Shown here in pieces: positions 57,141 to 64,000 of a stretch of 64,000 bases of DNA; positions within the stretch are counted from its first letter, which is position 1, and each line of letters starts with the position of its first letter. The position numbers and the translations under genes are program-made. Origin of the DNA: Corynebacterium sp. MSK041 (lineage in GTDB: Bacteria > Actinomycetota > Actinomycetes > Mycobacteriales > Mycobacteriaceae); the NCBI RefSeq assembly GCF_030232265.1, contig NZ_JASPJK010000003.1, positions 62,001 through 126,000 of the forward strand, read 5' to 3'. Below the pieces are notes generated by a model. The model saw only the letters and a program-made list of their open reading frames with translations. It was not told the DNA's origin and did not search any database.

Positions 57141-58114
57141 TGGTGTTTCGTCAGGGCCCGGCGCAACCGGGTGATCGGGTGGTGGTGCGGCGCCGCGCGG
57201 GTTCGCATTTGACGGATGTGATCGGGCACGTGGTCTCGCTGGATCCGCTGGTGGTACGACCGCAGAAGGTGGGCGGGTTGCCCTCCGAAGCCGAAGCGAT
57301 CCGTATCGACGACCCGCTGATCGTGCGCCGGATGAGCCCGCGCCGCATCCGCAATTCAGACATTCGCGCAGTTGAAACCGCCTATGCCCGCGCGTTTCCA
57401 GGCCAATCGCGCATGCTTTTCGACGACTGGCTCACCCGCGCCGGCTCCGACATCGCCGAACGCTCCAACTCCGCAACCCCAATTGGCCATTCAGGTGGTT
57501 TCCGGCAGGTGCCGCTGGACCAGATCGTGGAGTTTTACCGCGAGCGGGGTCTGCCAGCACAGCTGCTGATCCCGGAGCGGATTGGTGCGCCGGCGCTGCG
57601 GGCGATTGAGGGGCGGCCGGAGTGGACGATCGGGCCGGAGATTCTGGTGATGACGCGCTCGTTGTCAGACCTGCCGACGTCGACGCCGTTGGACTTCGAG
57701 TTCCACATCGACCCTCGCCCCGACGCCGACTGGCTAGCCATGTATCACTTCCGCGGGCAGCCGCTGCCACCGGAAGCGCTGGCGGAACTCGCCGATGAGA
57801 TTGAGGGCGAGCTCGGTTTCGGCCGCCTCACCCACCAGGGCGAGACCGTGGCCGTCACCCGCGGCACGATCACTTCTTCCGATGATGGCCGGGTGTGGCT
57901 CGGCTACTCCGCCGTTGAGGTGGCACCGGCGTTCAGGCGCCGTGGACTGGGCACGCAGCTCGGGGCGGAGATGCTCGCCTGGGGCCAAAGCCGCGGCGCT
58001 ACCGATGCGTACCTCCAAGTGCTGGCCAGCAACGACGCCGGTATCGGGCTGTACACCAAGCTCGGATTTATCGAGCACCACCGGCACCGCTACGCGCGCT
58101 GTGATCTAGGCTAG
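57140..58114 (+). CDS. GNAT family acetyltransferase with N-terminal RNA/DNA-binding-like domain
   Basis: 324 residues from the GTG overlapping the def stop. An N-terminal small beta-barrel region (GDRVVVRRRAGSHLTDVIGHVVSLDPLVVRPQ) is followed by a variable middle and a C-terminal GNAT fold with the acetyl-CoA loop VAPAFRRRGLGTQLGAEML and LQVLASNDAGIGLYTKLGFIEHHRHRYA. Substrate unknown. The coupling def-GNAT-xthA is conserved in corynebacteria as far as I recall. Confidence 0.88.
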   Translation: MVFRQGPAQPGDRVVVRRRAGSHLTDVIGHVVSLDPLVVRPQKVGGLPSEAEAIRIDDPLIVRRMSPRRIRNSDIRAVETAYARAFPGQSRMLFDDWLTRAGSDIAERSNSATPIGHSGGFRQVPLDQIVEFYRERGLPAQLLIPERIGAPALRAIEGRPEWTIGPEILVMTRSLSDLPTSTPLDFEFHIDPRPDADWLAMYHFRGQPLPPEALAELADEIEGELGFGRLTHQGETVAVTRGTITSSDDGRVWLGYSAVEVAPAFRRRGLGTQLGAEMLAWGQSRGATDAYLQVLASNDAGIGLYTKLGFIEHHRHRYARCDLG

Positions 58115-58119
58115 TGCCC

Positions 58120-58908
58120 ATGCGAATTGCCACGTGGAACATCAACTCGGTGCGCACGCGCGTCGACCGCGCCGTCGCATTCTTAGAGCGCAACGACATT
58201 GATGTGCTTGCCATGCAGGAAACGAAGTGCTCAGACGACAAGTTCCCCTACTCCGCGTTTGAGGCCATCGGCTACGAGGTGGCACACGTGGGCTACCACC
58301 AGTGGAATGGTGTGGCGCTCATCTCCCGCGTCGGTCTGGAGGACATCAAAGACCACTTCCCCAACCAGCCCGGCTTTGACAAGAACCCGGCCAACCCCCA
58401 GAACCGGGAAGCCCGCGCAGTCGGCGCCACGTGCAACGGGGTGGAGATCTGGAGCCTCTACGTCCCCAACGGACGGGAGATTGCGGATCCCCACTATGAC
58501 TACAAGTTGGAGTTTTTGTGGAGGTTGGGGGAGGTCGTCGATAAGCAAAAAATGCAGGTCTTGTGCGGCGACTTCAACATCGCACCCACCGACAAGGATG
58601 TGTGGGAGCGCGCGTTCTTTGAAGGCAAAACGCATGTGACCGAGCCCGAGCGCGCGGCGTTCCAGCGCGTCGTGGAATCCGGGTTGACGCAGGTCAGACA
58701 CGAGGAACCGTACTCCTACTTCGATTACAAAGGCATGCGGTTCCAACGTGGCGAAGGGATGCTCATCGACTTCCAGCTCGCCTCACCCCAACTGCCCGCG
58801 CGCGCATGGGTTGACCTCGAAGAACGCGCCGGCGAGAAAGCCTCCGACCACGCGCCAGTCATCGCGGAATATGACTTGAGCGCCCTGCTTATCGACGAAG
58901 TCCGATGA
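58120..58908 (+). CDS. xthA: Exonuclease III / AP endonuclease
   Basis: Repairs abasic sites and 3' blocks. 262 residues from the ATG at 58120 (MRIATWNINSVR). Family residues: QETKC (metal Glu), YVPNGR, GDFNIAPTDKDVW, and SDHAPVIAEY (catalytic Asp-His). The stop overlaps the cls start (ATGA). Two opposed CGTCGATAAGC copies lie in it, one being its last codons. Confidence 0.95.
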   Translation: MRIATWNINSVRTRVDRAVAFLERNDIDVLAMQETKCSDDKFPYSAFEAIGYEVAHVGYHQWNGVALISRVGLEDIKDHFPNQPGFDKNPANPQNREARAVGATCNGVEIWSLYVPNGREIADPHYDYKLEFLWRLGEVVDKQKMQVLCGDFNIAPTDKDVWERAFFEGKTHVTEPERAAFQRVVESGLTQVRHEEPYSYFDYKGMRFQRGEGMLIDFQLASPQLPARAWVDLEERAGEKASDHAPVIAEYDLSALLIDEVR

Positions 58909-60425
58909 GCCTCTCCACCCTCCAACTCGTCCTGATGGTGATTGACTACACCATCAAATTCGCCGTGATCGGCGTGATCCCGGAAAACCGGAAACCCTCA
59001 TCCGCGAACGCGTGGCTGCTGGTCATTCTGCTCATCCCATTTCTGGGATTGCCGCTGTACTTCTTCCTCGGCTCGACGTTCCTGTCGCGGCGACGCCACC
59101 GCATCCAACGCCAAGCCAACGAGCTGCTTAACGACGTCCACGAGAACTTCCCCGACTACCCCGCCGGCGCATCCGTGTCAGATGAGGTGGCGTCCATGGC
59201 GCACCTCAACCGCACACTCACCGGCTTCCCCGCTCTGGACGGCCACGCCAAAGCTGTTTGGACGGACTACCAGGGCACCATGCGCCGCCTGGCCGAGGCC
59301 ATCGACACCGCCGAAAGCCACGTCCACGTGGAGATCTACGCCATGGCCTGGGACTCCACCACCGCCCCCGTGTGGGAAGCCATGGAACGCGCCGTCGACC
59401 GTGGCGTGGCCGTGCGAGTGCTGCTCGACCACATTGGCTCCCAAAAATACCCCGGTTTCCGCGCCTTCAAAAAGCGCATGACCGCCGCCGGCATCGACTG
59501 GCACCTCATGCTGCCCCTCCAACCACTCCGCGGCACCTTCCGCCGGCCGGACCTGCGCAACCACCGCAAGCTGCTGATTATCGACGACAGCGTCGCGTTC
59601 ATGGGGTCTTTCAACCTCATCGACCGCTCCTACCTCATGCCCAACCACGTGCGGAAAGCCCGCCAATGGGTGGACACGTTCGTGGAGCTCACCGGGCCCA
59701 TTGTCGCCTCCCTTGAAACCATGTTCGCCGTGGACTGGTACACCGAAGCCGGCGAAATCCTCTCCATCCGCGCACCTTTTGATGATGACACCGCTGACCA
59801 CGACCAAAACGTCCTCCAACTCATCCCGTCTGGCCCCGGCTACTCCACCGAACCAAACCTGAGGATGTTCAACACCCTCATCCACCACGCCCGCCACCGC
59901 CTCGTACTCTGCTCCCCCTACTTCGTCCCCGACGACTCCATGCTGGAAGCCATCACCACCGCCTGCTACCGCGGCGTCCGCGTCGACCTCCTCGTCGGCG
60001 AAAAAGCCGACCAGTTCATGGTCCACCACGCCCAATCTGCCTACTACCAGCAGCTCCTCGAAGCCGGCGTACACATCTGGCAGTTCCCCGCCCCCTATGT
60101 CCTGCACACCAAGTTCGCGATTGCGGACCCGGCGGTCTGGACCCAAGCTGAGTCTGGGGCTGGGTCTGAGTCTGGGCCTGAGCCTGGGTCTCACCGCAAC
60201 GAAATCGCCATCGTTGGCTCCTCCAACATGGACATGCGCTCTTTCTCCCTCAACTACGAGAACAGCCTGTTTATCCTCGAAGGCCCCCTGATCACCCAGC
60301 TCTGTGATCTCGCCGCCTCCTACCTCTCCGTCTCACACCAACTCACGCTCGAGGAATGGAAGAAGCGGCCCTGGACCCGTCGCTACATCGATAACGTGAT
60401 GAAGTTGACGTCGGCGGTGCAGTAG
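58905..60425 (+). CDS. cls: Cardiolipin synthase, PLD type
   Basis: Makes cardiolipin from two phosphatidylglycerols at the membrane. 506 residues: two N-terminal membrane helices (about 5-25 and 36-55) and two PLD motifs, HRKLLIID (His220) and HTKFAIAD (His401). Between the second motif and GSSNMDMRS a low-complexity insert (AESGAGSESGPEPGS) from simple-sequence DNA is added. No other catalytic change seen. Confidence 0.94.
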   Translation: MSLSTLQLVLMVIDYTIKFAVIGVIPENRKPSSANAWLLVILLIPFLGLPLYFFLGSTFLSRRRHRIQRQANELLNDVHENFPDYPAGASVSDEVASMAHLNRTLTGFPALDGHAKAVWTDYQGTMRRLAEAIDTAESHVHVEIYAMAWDSTTAPVWEAMERAVDRGVAVRVLLDHIGSQKYPGFRAFKKRMTAAGIDWHLMLPLQPLRGTFRRPDLRNHRKLLIIDDSVAFMGSFNLIDRSYLMPNHVRKARQWVDTFVELTGPIVASLETMFAVDWYTEAGEILSIRAPFDDDTADHDQNVLQLIPSGPGYSTEPNLRMFNTLIHHARHRLVLCSPYFVPDDSMLEAITTACYRGVRVDLLVGEKADQFMVHHAQSAYYQQLLEAGVHIWQFPAPYVLHTKFAIADPAVWTQAESGAGSESGPEPGSHRNEIAIVGSSNMDMRSFSLNYENSLFILEGPLITQLCDLAASYLSVSHQLTLEEWKKRPWTRRYIDNVMKLTSAVQ

Positions 60426-60428
60426 GGG

Positions 60429-60439
60429 CGTCGATAAGC
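60429..60439 (+). repeat. Intergenic copy of the 11-mer CGTCGATAAGC
   Basis: Second of the two copies outside genes, in the 18-bp space between the cls stop and the convergent DUF559-like stop. It cannot be explained by protein coding. Confidence 0.9.
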
Positions 60440-60443
60440 ATTT

Positions 60444-61334
60444 TTAAGCTTTTTGAGCACGCTCGAGCGCGCGACGCACATCTGCAATGAACGTTCTGGG
60501 CTGCGCGAACACCTGCGTGGAGGAGTAGCGAACAACCTGAAAACCCCTGTTCAGGATGAGTTTCTCGCGCCGGCGCTCCTGGCGGATCGCCTCCTCGGGG
60601 TCCTCGTCGTATTTGAGCTCGCCGTCAATCTCCACCGCGACGCTCCCGCGAACGAGCAGATCGATCGCGTACGGCGGCACCACCTTCGCCTGCGGCTTCA
60701 GCGGCCCGATGCCCTCCTCGATGAGCAGCGCCCGCGCGTAGCTTTCCCCCGGCGCATCCGAACAATCCACCGCCTCCCGCAAGCTCCGCCGCGCGTGCTC
60801 GATCCCCTTCCGCATGCCCACCTCGCGTAGGTGTTTCTCCAGCTCCGAGCGCTTGTGCTTGTTCGCCAGCAGCCAATCCGCCGCCACCAGCCCCGCCCGG
60901 AACCCCTCCGCGCACGCGGTCTGCAGCCACGCACTCACCGGGTCCACCATCGCCGCCCCCAAGATCTGCACCACCTCCTCCGGTGGCGGCTCCTTCCGAT
61001 ACACGCAGCCCGCCGGCCACTTCGTCCGCGGCGGCACACTACCCGACCGCGTCGCCAGCGTGATCCGCTGCGCCACGTCCACCGTCCACATCCCGAGCAC
61101 CCGCGCCGCCGAACTCCCCACCAGATACGAGCTGTTCACCGACTGCGCCGCCGCCAACGTCATCAGTATCTGCCGCTGATATCGCCGCAGCGCCATCATG
61201 TCTTTCCGCCGCACAAAGCGCCGGCTGGCCACCTTAATCAGCTCGCCGCGCTCAATTTGCTTCTCGACGCCCCTCGGCACCCTCCTCCCCACCCCCACCA
61301 ACAACGAATTCAAATAAGGCAACTCTGGGTGCAT
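60444..61334 (-). CDS. AbiEi-like / DUF559 nuclease-fold protein, paralogue of 45094-46032
   Basis: 296 residues from the ATG at 61334, preceded by a leaderless-type promoter. Same plan as the 45-kb gene: YLVGSSAARVLGMW, RSGSVPPRTKWP, ARRSLREAVDCSDAPGESYARALLIEEGIGPLKPQ, then AIDLLVRGSVAVEIDGELKY and REKLILNRGFQVVRYSSTQVF, giving the Asp and Glu-x-Asp of a PD-(D/E)xK-like core. No toxin partner. The upstream DNA carries 10-bp tandem repeats and a 65-bp palindrome. Probably a defence-type or DNA-processing protein; unproven. Confidence 0.6.
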   Translation of the reverse strand: MHPELPYLNSLLVGVGRRVPRGVEKQIERGELIKVASRRFVRRKDMMALRRYQRQILMTLAAAQSVNSSYLVGSSAARVLGMWTVDVAQRITLATRSGSVPPRTKWPAGCVYRKEPPPEEVVQILGAAMVDPVSAWLQTACAEGFRAGLVAADWLLANKHKRSELEKHLREVGMRKGIEHARRSLREAVDCSDAPGESYARALLIEEGIGPLKPQAKVVPPYAIDLLVRGSVAVEIDGELKYDEDPEEAIRQERRREKLILNRGFQVVRYSSTQVFAQPRTFIADVRRALERAQKA

Positions 61335-61340
61335 GCGTTT

Positions 61341-61370
61341 ATTGTCGCGGGGCCGCGCAGCGGTTTTCAA
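61341..61370 (-). promoter_or_regulatory. Leaderless-type promoter of the second DUF559-like gene
   Basis: On the minus strand TTGAAA, 18 bp, GACAAT, six bases, ATG. The distance places the transcript start at the start codon. Confidence 0.55.
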
Positions 61371-61420
61371 GGGAAAATTGTCCACTCTTGTGGACCTTCC
61401 TCGTCGCACCCCTACCCTGT

Positions 61421-61490
61421 TGCTGCCTGTTGCTGCCTTTTGCTGCCTTTTGCTGCCTGTTGCTGCCTGTTGCTGCCTGTTGCCGCCTTT
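61421..61490. repeat. Seven 10-bp tandem units
   Basis: TGCTGCCTGT or TGCTGCCTTT repeated six times plus one TGCCGCCTTT, in exact 10-bp register, just upstream of the promoter of the DUF559-like gene (50-120 bp from its -35). Non-coding as far as I can tell. Confidence 0.92.
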
Positions 61491-61539
61491 TCAGCTGCCG
61501 CAGCTGAAGCCTATTCACTCCCGCCCCACGCGTTTCACA

Positions 61540-61604
61540 TAAGTTTGCCAAACTGCCCAAAAACGGCCGTTTTCAGGCCAAAAATCGCGAGTTTGGCAAA
61601 CTTA
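61540..61604. repeat. 65-bp palindromic element
   Basis: Perfect 15-bp terminal inverted repeats TAAGTTTGCCAAACT/AGTTTGGCAAACTTA around a 35-bp core that contains AGGCCAAAAATCGCG. The core shares GGCCAAAAA with the 70-bp elements at 44.9 and 46.1 kb. It lies about 206 bp upstream of the DUF559-like start. Confidence 0.85.
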
Positions 61605-61668
61605 GGTGCAACTGCCGTGACAGGTGGGATTTGGAGGCGCGAGGAAGCGCGTAGAAGGCCACAAAAAG

Positions 61669-61692
61669 ACCCGCCGACCACGGCCGGCGGGT
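61669..61692 (-). terminator. Intrinsic terminator of the nudix-ABC operon
   Basis: Stem ACCCGCCG/CGGCGGGT, 8-base loop, followed by CTTTTTG on the minus strand, 14 bp past the permease stop. Confidence 0.85.
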
Positions 61693-61706
61693 GCGAATAA
61701 ACGGGG

Positions 61707-62462
61707 CTAAACGTCGCGTTTCTCTAGAAGCAGCAATCCGATGCCGTACAGCACCACCGCCCACACCCCGAAGAGGAGGAGGGACTGCCATAGTTCGATG
61801 GGGGCACTCACCCCCGGCTCCGGCCCGGGGTTCTGGATGTTGGAGGTGAAGTACTGCAGGTTCGCAAAGGGCGCGTAGGCCTGAATGTCCTTGCCCACTT
61901 TGGGCAGGAACCCGATCAGTGGCTCGACGGCGAACTGCCAGCCCAGGTACGCTACCAAGGCGCCGGCGGTCTGGCGCACAATCCAGCCAACACCCTGCAC
62001 GAGCAGCACCGATACGAAGGTGGCCAGCGGGACCGCCCAGAGGGCGCGGCGGCTGTAGTCGTTGGAGGTCCAACCAATGGGGTTAGCAGCAATGAGGTCG
62101 CCGATGACGAAGCAAAGTACGAGGATCAGGAAGGACAGTGCGGCCGCGTAACCCCCGTAGACGATGAGTTTGGACAGGGCGACCTTCCATCGCTGGGGTG
62201 TCAGCGTCATGTTGGTGGCACTGACTTTGTAGCGGTACTCGGTGGTCACCACCATGATCGCCTGGATCATGAGCGTGAGCATGCCGAAGCTGAGGAAACC
62301 AGCGACAACCATGGCGCCGCCATAGGCCGGCATGTCTGGGGTGTCCAGGGACGCCATCAGGATGGCCCAACCAATGCTCAGGGCAATGGCGATGCCGGAT
62401 GTCCACCAGAAAGAGGCGGTCGTGCGGAGTTTGGTCCACTCCGAAATGATGGTGTTAAGCAC
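61707..62462 (-). CDS. ABC-2 type permease
   Basis: 251 residues with six membrane helices (about 17-35, 50-72, 100-120, 140-160, 170-190, 225-243). Layout of ABC-2 export permeases, with the family-typical SEWTKLRTT start and TEYRYK loop. Works with the ATPase encoded just upstream (8-bp overlap). Substrate unknown; lipid, peptide or antibiotic export are the usual options. Confidence 0.9.
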   Translation of the reverse strand: MLNTIISEWTKLRTTASFWWTSGIAIALSIGWAILMASLDTPDMPAYGGAMVVAGFLSFGMLTLMIQAIMVVTTEYRYKVSATNMTLTPQRWKVALSKLIVYGGYAAALSFLILVLCFVIGDLIAANPIGWTSNDYSRRALWAVPLATFVSVLLVQGVGWIVRQTAGALVAYLGWQFAVEPLIGFLPKVGKDIQAYAPFANLQYFTSNIQNPGPEPGVSAPIELWQSLLLFGVWAVVLYGIGLLLLEKRDV

Positions 62463-63480
62463 GGTGCGCGCCTCCTTGAATATCTTGAGCAGCCGGAACA
62501 GAAGAAGCCGAAGGAGCCGAAGGAGCCGAAGGCGCGGCAGGAGCGGGCGCCCGCCCCCCGGCTAGCTCAGCGGCGGCGTACTGCACAGCCCCCTCGGTGC
62601 GCCGGATGTAGGCGTCTTCGAGGGAGGCGCGGCGCTCGGTGAGTTCGGTGAGCATGACGCCGGTAGAGAAGGCGAGGGCGCCGATGTCTTCGGAGGACTG
62701 GGAGGGAATCTCCAGGATGGGACGCCCCTCGGCGTCCACAGACTGGGTAAAAGCAATGCCTTCCGCAGTCAGGGCCGACCCAAACTCGGCAAGATGCGGG
62801 GTTCGCACAACTGTGGTGAGGGCGGAGTTTTCCTTGATGAAGTCGTGGACAGAACCGGCGGCAACAAGGCGGCCTTTACCAATCACGATGAGGTGGTCGG
62901 CGGTCTGCGCCATCTCGGCGAGCAGGTGGGAGGACACGAGCACGGTGCGGCCTTCCGCGGCGAAGCGGCGGAGGAGTTCGCGGACCCAGCGGATGCCTTC
63001 GGGGTCGAGGCCGTTGACGGGCTCGTCAAGAATGAGGTACTCGGGGTCACCCAGCATGGCGGCGGCGATACCCAGGCGCTGGCCCATACCCAGGGAGAAT
63101 CCGCCGACTTTCTTACCCGCCACGGACGTCAGTCCGACGAGGTCCAGCACCGCATCCACACGCGAAGTGTCAATGCCGGAGGCCTGCGCCTGCCACAGCA
63201 GCGCATTGCGGGCGCTGCGGTTCGGGTGGATCGCCTTCGCGTCCAGCAGCGCACCTACCTTGTTCAGGGGGTTGGGGAGGGAGCGGTAGGGGGAGCCGTC
63301 GATAAGCGCGGTGCCCGCGGTGGGTGTGTCGAGGCCGAGAATCATGCGCATCGTTGTCGATTTTCCTGCGCCGTTCGGCCCGAGAAATCCGGTGACTACG
63401 CCCGGTTCGACGGTGAAGGTCAGGTCGTCCACAGCGCGGACCTGCCCGTACTCCTTCGTCAGGCTGTTAACTTCGATCAT
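62455..63480 (-). CDS. ABC transporter ATPase
   Basis: 341 residues. Walker A GPNGAGKST (34-42), signature FSLGMGQRL, Walker B YLILDEPVNGLDPEG, H-loop SSHLLAEM. A DrrA-type C-terminal extension includes AYIRRTEG. The last 30 residues are Ala/Pro/Ser-rich, coded by GGAGCCGAA-like repeats. Overlaps the nudix gene by 14 bp and the permease by 8 bp, so all three are translationally linked. Confidence 0.94.
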   Translation of the reverse strand: MIEVNSLTKEYGQVRAVDDLTFTVEPGVVTGFLGPNGAGKSTTMRMILGLDTPTAGTALIDGSPYRSLPNPLNKVGALLDAKAIHPNRSARNALLWQAQASGIDTSRVDAVLDLVGLTSVAGKKVGGFSLGMGQRLGIAAAMLGDPEYLILDEPVNGLDPEGIRWVRELLRRFAAEGRTVLVSSHLLAEMAQTADHLIVIGKGRLVAAGSVHDFIKENSALTTVVRTPHLAEFGSALTAEGIAFTQSVDAEGRPILEIPSQSSEDIGALAFSTGVMLTELTERRASLEDAYIRRTEGAVQYAAAELAGGRAPAPAAPSAPSAPSASSVPAAQDIQGGAHRA

Positions 63481-63937
63481 GGTTTTCAGCGTGCCATAGA
63501 AGCATGCTTAACGACGATTCAAATCCCCCATGCAACTCAAACTCCCTGATCTTTTCCAGTGGAACCCAACGCAGCTCCATAGATTCAGCGTTTGGTTCAA
63601 GCGGAATCGGCTCGCCGGTGGCGGTGCGGGCGAGGACAGTGGTGTAGGTCCAGCCGGGGGCTTCGCCGGCGGTGACCACAGCGGAGTCGATGAGCACGAG
63701 TGCTGGGTCAATACCGCATTCCTCCACTGTTTCGCGCAGGGCTGCTTCCTCGACCGTTTCGTGCGAGTCGCGGGCGCCGCCGGGTAAAGCCCACGTGCCA
63801 CCGTCCGCGACCCAGTGCGCGCGGTGTTGGAGAAGAACGGTGTTTCCGGCGCGGAGAAAGAGTCCGGCCGCACCGTATTTGCCCCAAACCTGTTTGCCGT
63901 GTGGGCCTTCGACCCAACCGTTTCCGTCGCCTTCCAT
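63467..63937 (-). CDS. NUDIX hydrolase
   Basis: 156 residues. Nudix box GGARDSHETVEEAALRETVEECGI (about 53-76) fits Gx5Ex7REVxEExGI. The WALPGG entry and the following barrel are typical. Hydrolyses a nucleoside diphosphate derivative; MutT-like or NADH-type specificity cannot be told apart here. Head of the three-gene unit. 63938-64000 contains no gene. Confidence 0.88.
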   Translation of the reverse strand: MEGDGNGWVEGPHGKQVWGKYGAAGLFLRAGNTVLLQHRAHWVADGGTWALPGGARDSHETVEEAALRETVEECGIDPALVLIDSAVVTAGEAPGWTYTTVLARTATGEPIPLEPNAESMELRWVPLEKIREFELHGGFESSLSMLLWHAENHDRS

Positions 63938-64000
63938 AAGCGCTACCCTACCCGCGAGTGTTGTTTAACCCCACCTGTCACAGACGCACGGTAGTCTGAG

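Overview
The window reads as chromosomal DNA from a Corynebacterium. The evidence is a high-GC coding style with dense operons, the small mycomembrane porins PorA/PorH next to groEL2, a spaA-srtA-spaB-spaC type sortase-assembled pilus locus, class 2 polyphosphate kinase, an MrpA-B fused antiporter operon and the folE-folP-folB-folK block behind ftsH. From memory, the backbone order (mutY ... clpC ... lysS ... panC ... fol genes, ftsH, hpt, tilS, dac, ppa ... ppk2, porA, porH, groEL2) is the one known from C. glutamicum. No rRNA, tRNA, CRISPR array or intact insertion sequence was seen.

Layout. 1-9 kb: the 3' end of mutY, a tiny DUF4236 gene, a secreted lipase, clpC with a ClgR-like operator, ptsI, a lipoprotein and lysS. 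9-13 kb: an accessory envelope cluster with a membrane-anchored pseudokinase, a membrane-anchored J-domain-like protein lacking HPD, and a TM-anchored extracytoplasmic protein that has a paralogue at 22.9 kb. 12.9-21.7 kb: a long minus-strand housekeeping run, hpt / ftsH-folE-folP-folB-folK-DUF3180-DUF6779-DUF2520-panC. 21.8-26.3 kb: a CAP-domain secreted protein, the paralogue, tilS and the PBP4-type dac. 26.4-33.7 kb: the pilus locus with a long structured leader. 33.7-38 kb: ppa, a sortase-like protein without catalytic His and Cys, a rhodanese, a MarR regulator, an unusual repeat-filled convergent gap, an enoyl-CoA hydratase and ppk2. 38-43 kb: porA, porH, groEL2 (perfect CIRCE), an OPT transporter. 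43-47 kb: an M20 peptidase, an AbiEi/DUF559-like protein flanked by two inverted copies of a 70-bp palindromic element, and a LeuA regulatory-domain protein behind an apparent leucine attenuator. 47.4-53.9 kb: mrpA(B)CDEFG. 53.9-60.4 kb: a YbdK-type ligase, a LytR_C protein, DUF3263, def, a GNAT, xthA, cls. 60.4-64 kb: a second DUF559-like gene with repeats upstream, then nudix-ABC ATPase-permease.

The observation I rate highest is not a gene. The 11-mer CGTCGATAAGC occurs at least 20 times on both strands. It falls in several reading frames and twice between genes, against roughly 0.03 expected by chance, and it is absent from the pilus locus. It behaves like a genome-wide DNA-level signal of the uptake-sequence or architectural-motif kind, with no known role that I can name. 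Other candidates for new biology are the cloverleaf-like spaA leader RNA, the palindromic elements around the DUF559-like genes, and the convergent gap at 36.0-36.3 kb with nine 11-bp units and three palindromes spaced 65.5 bp apart.
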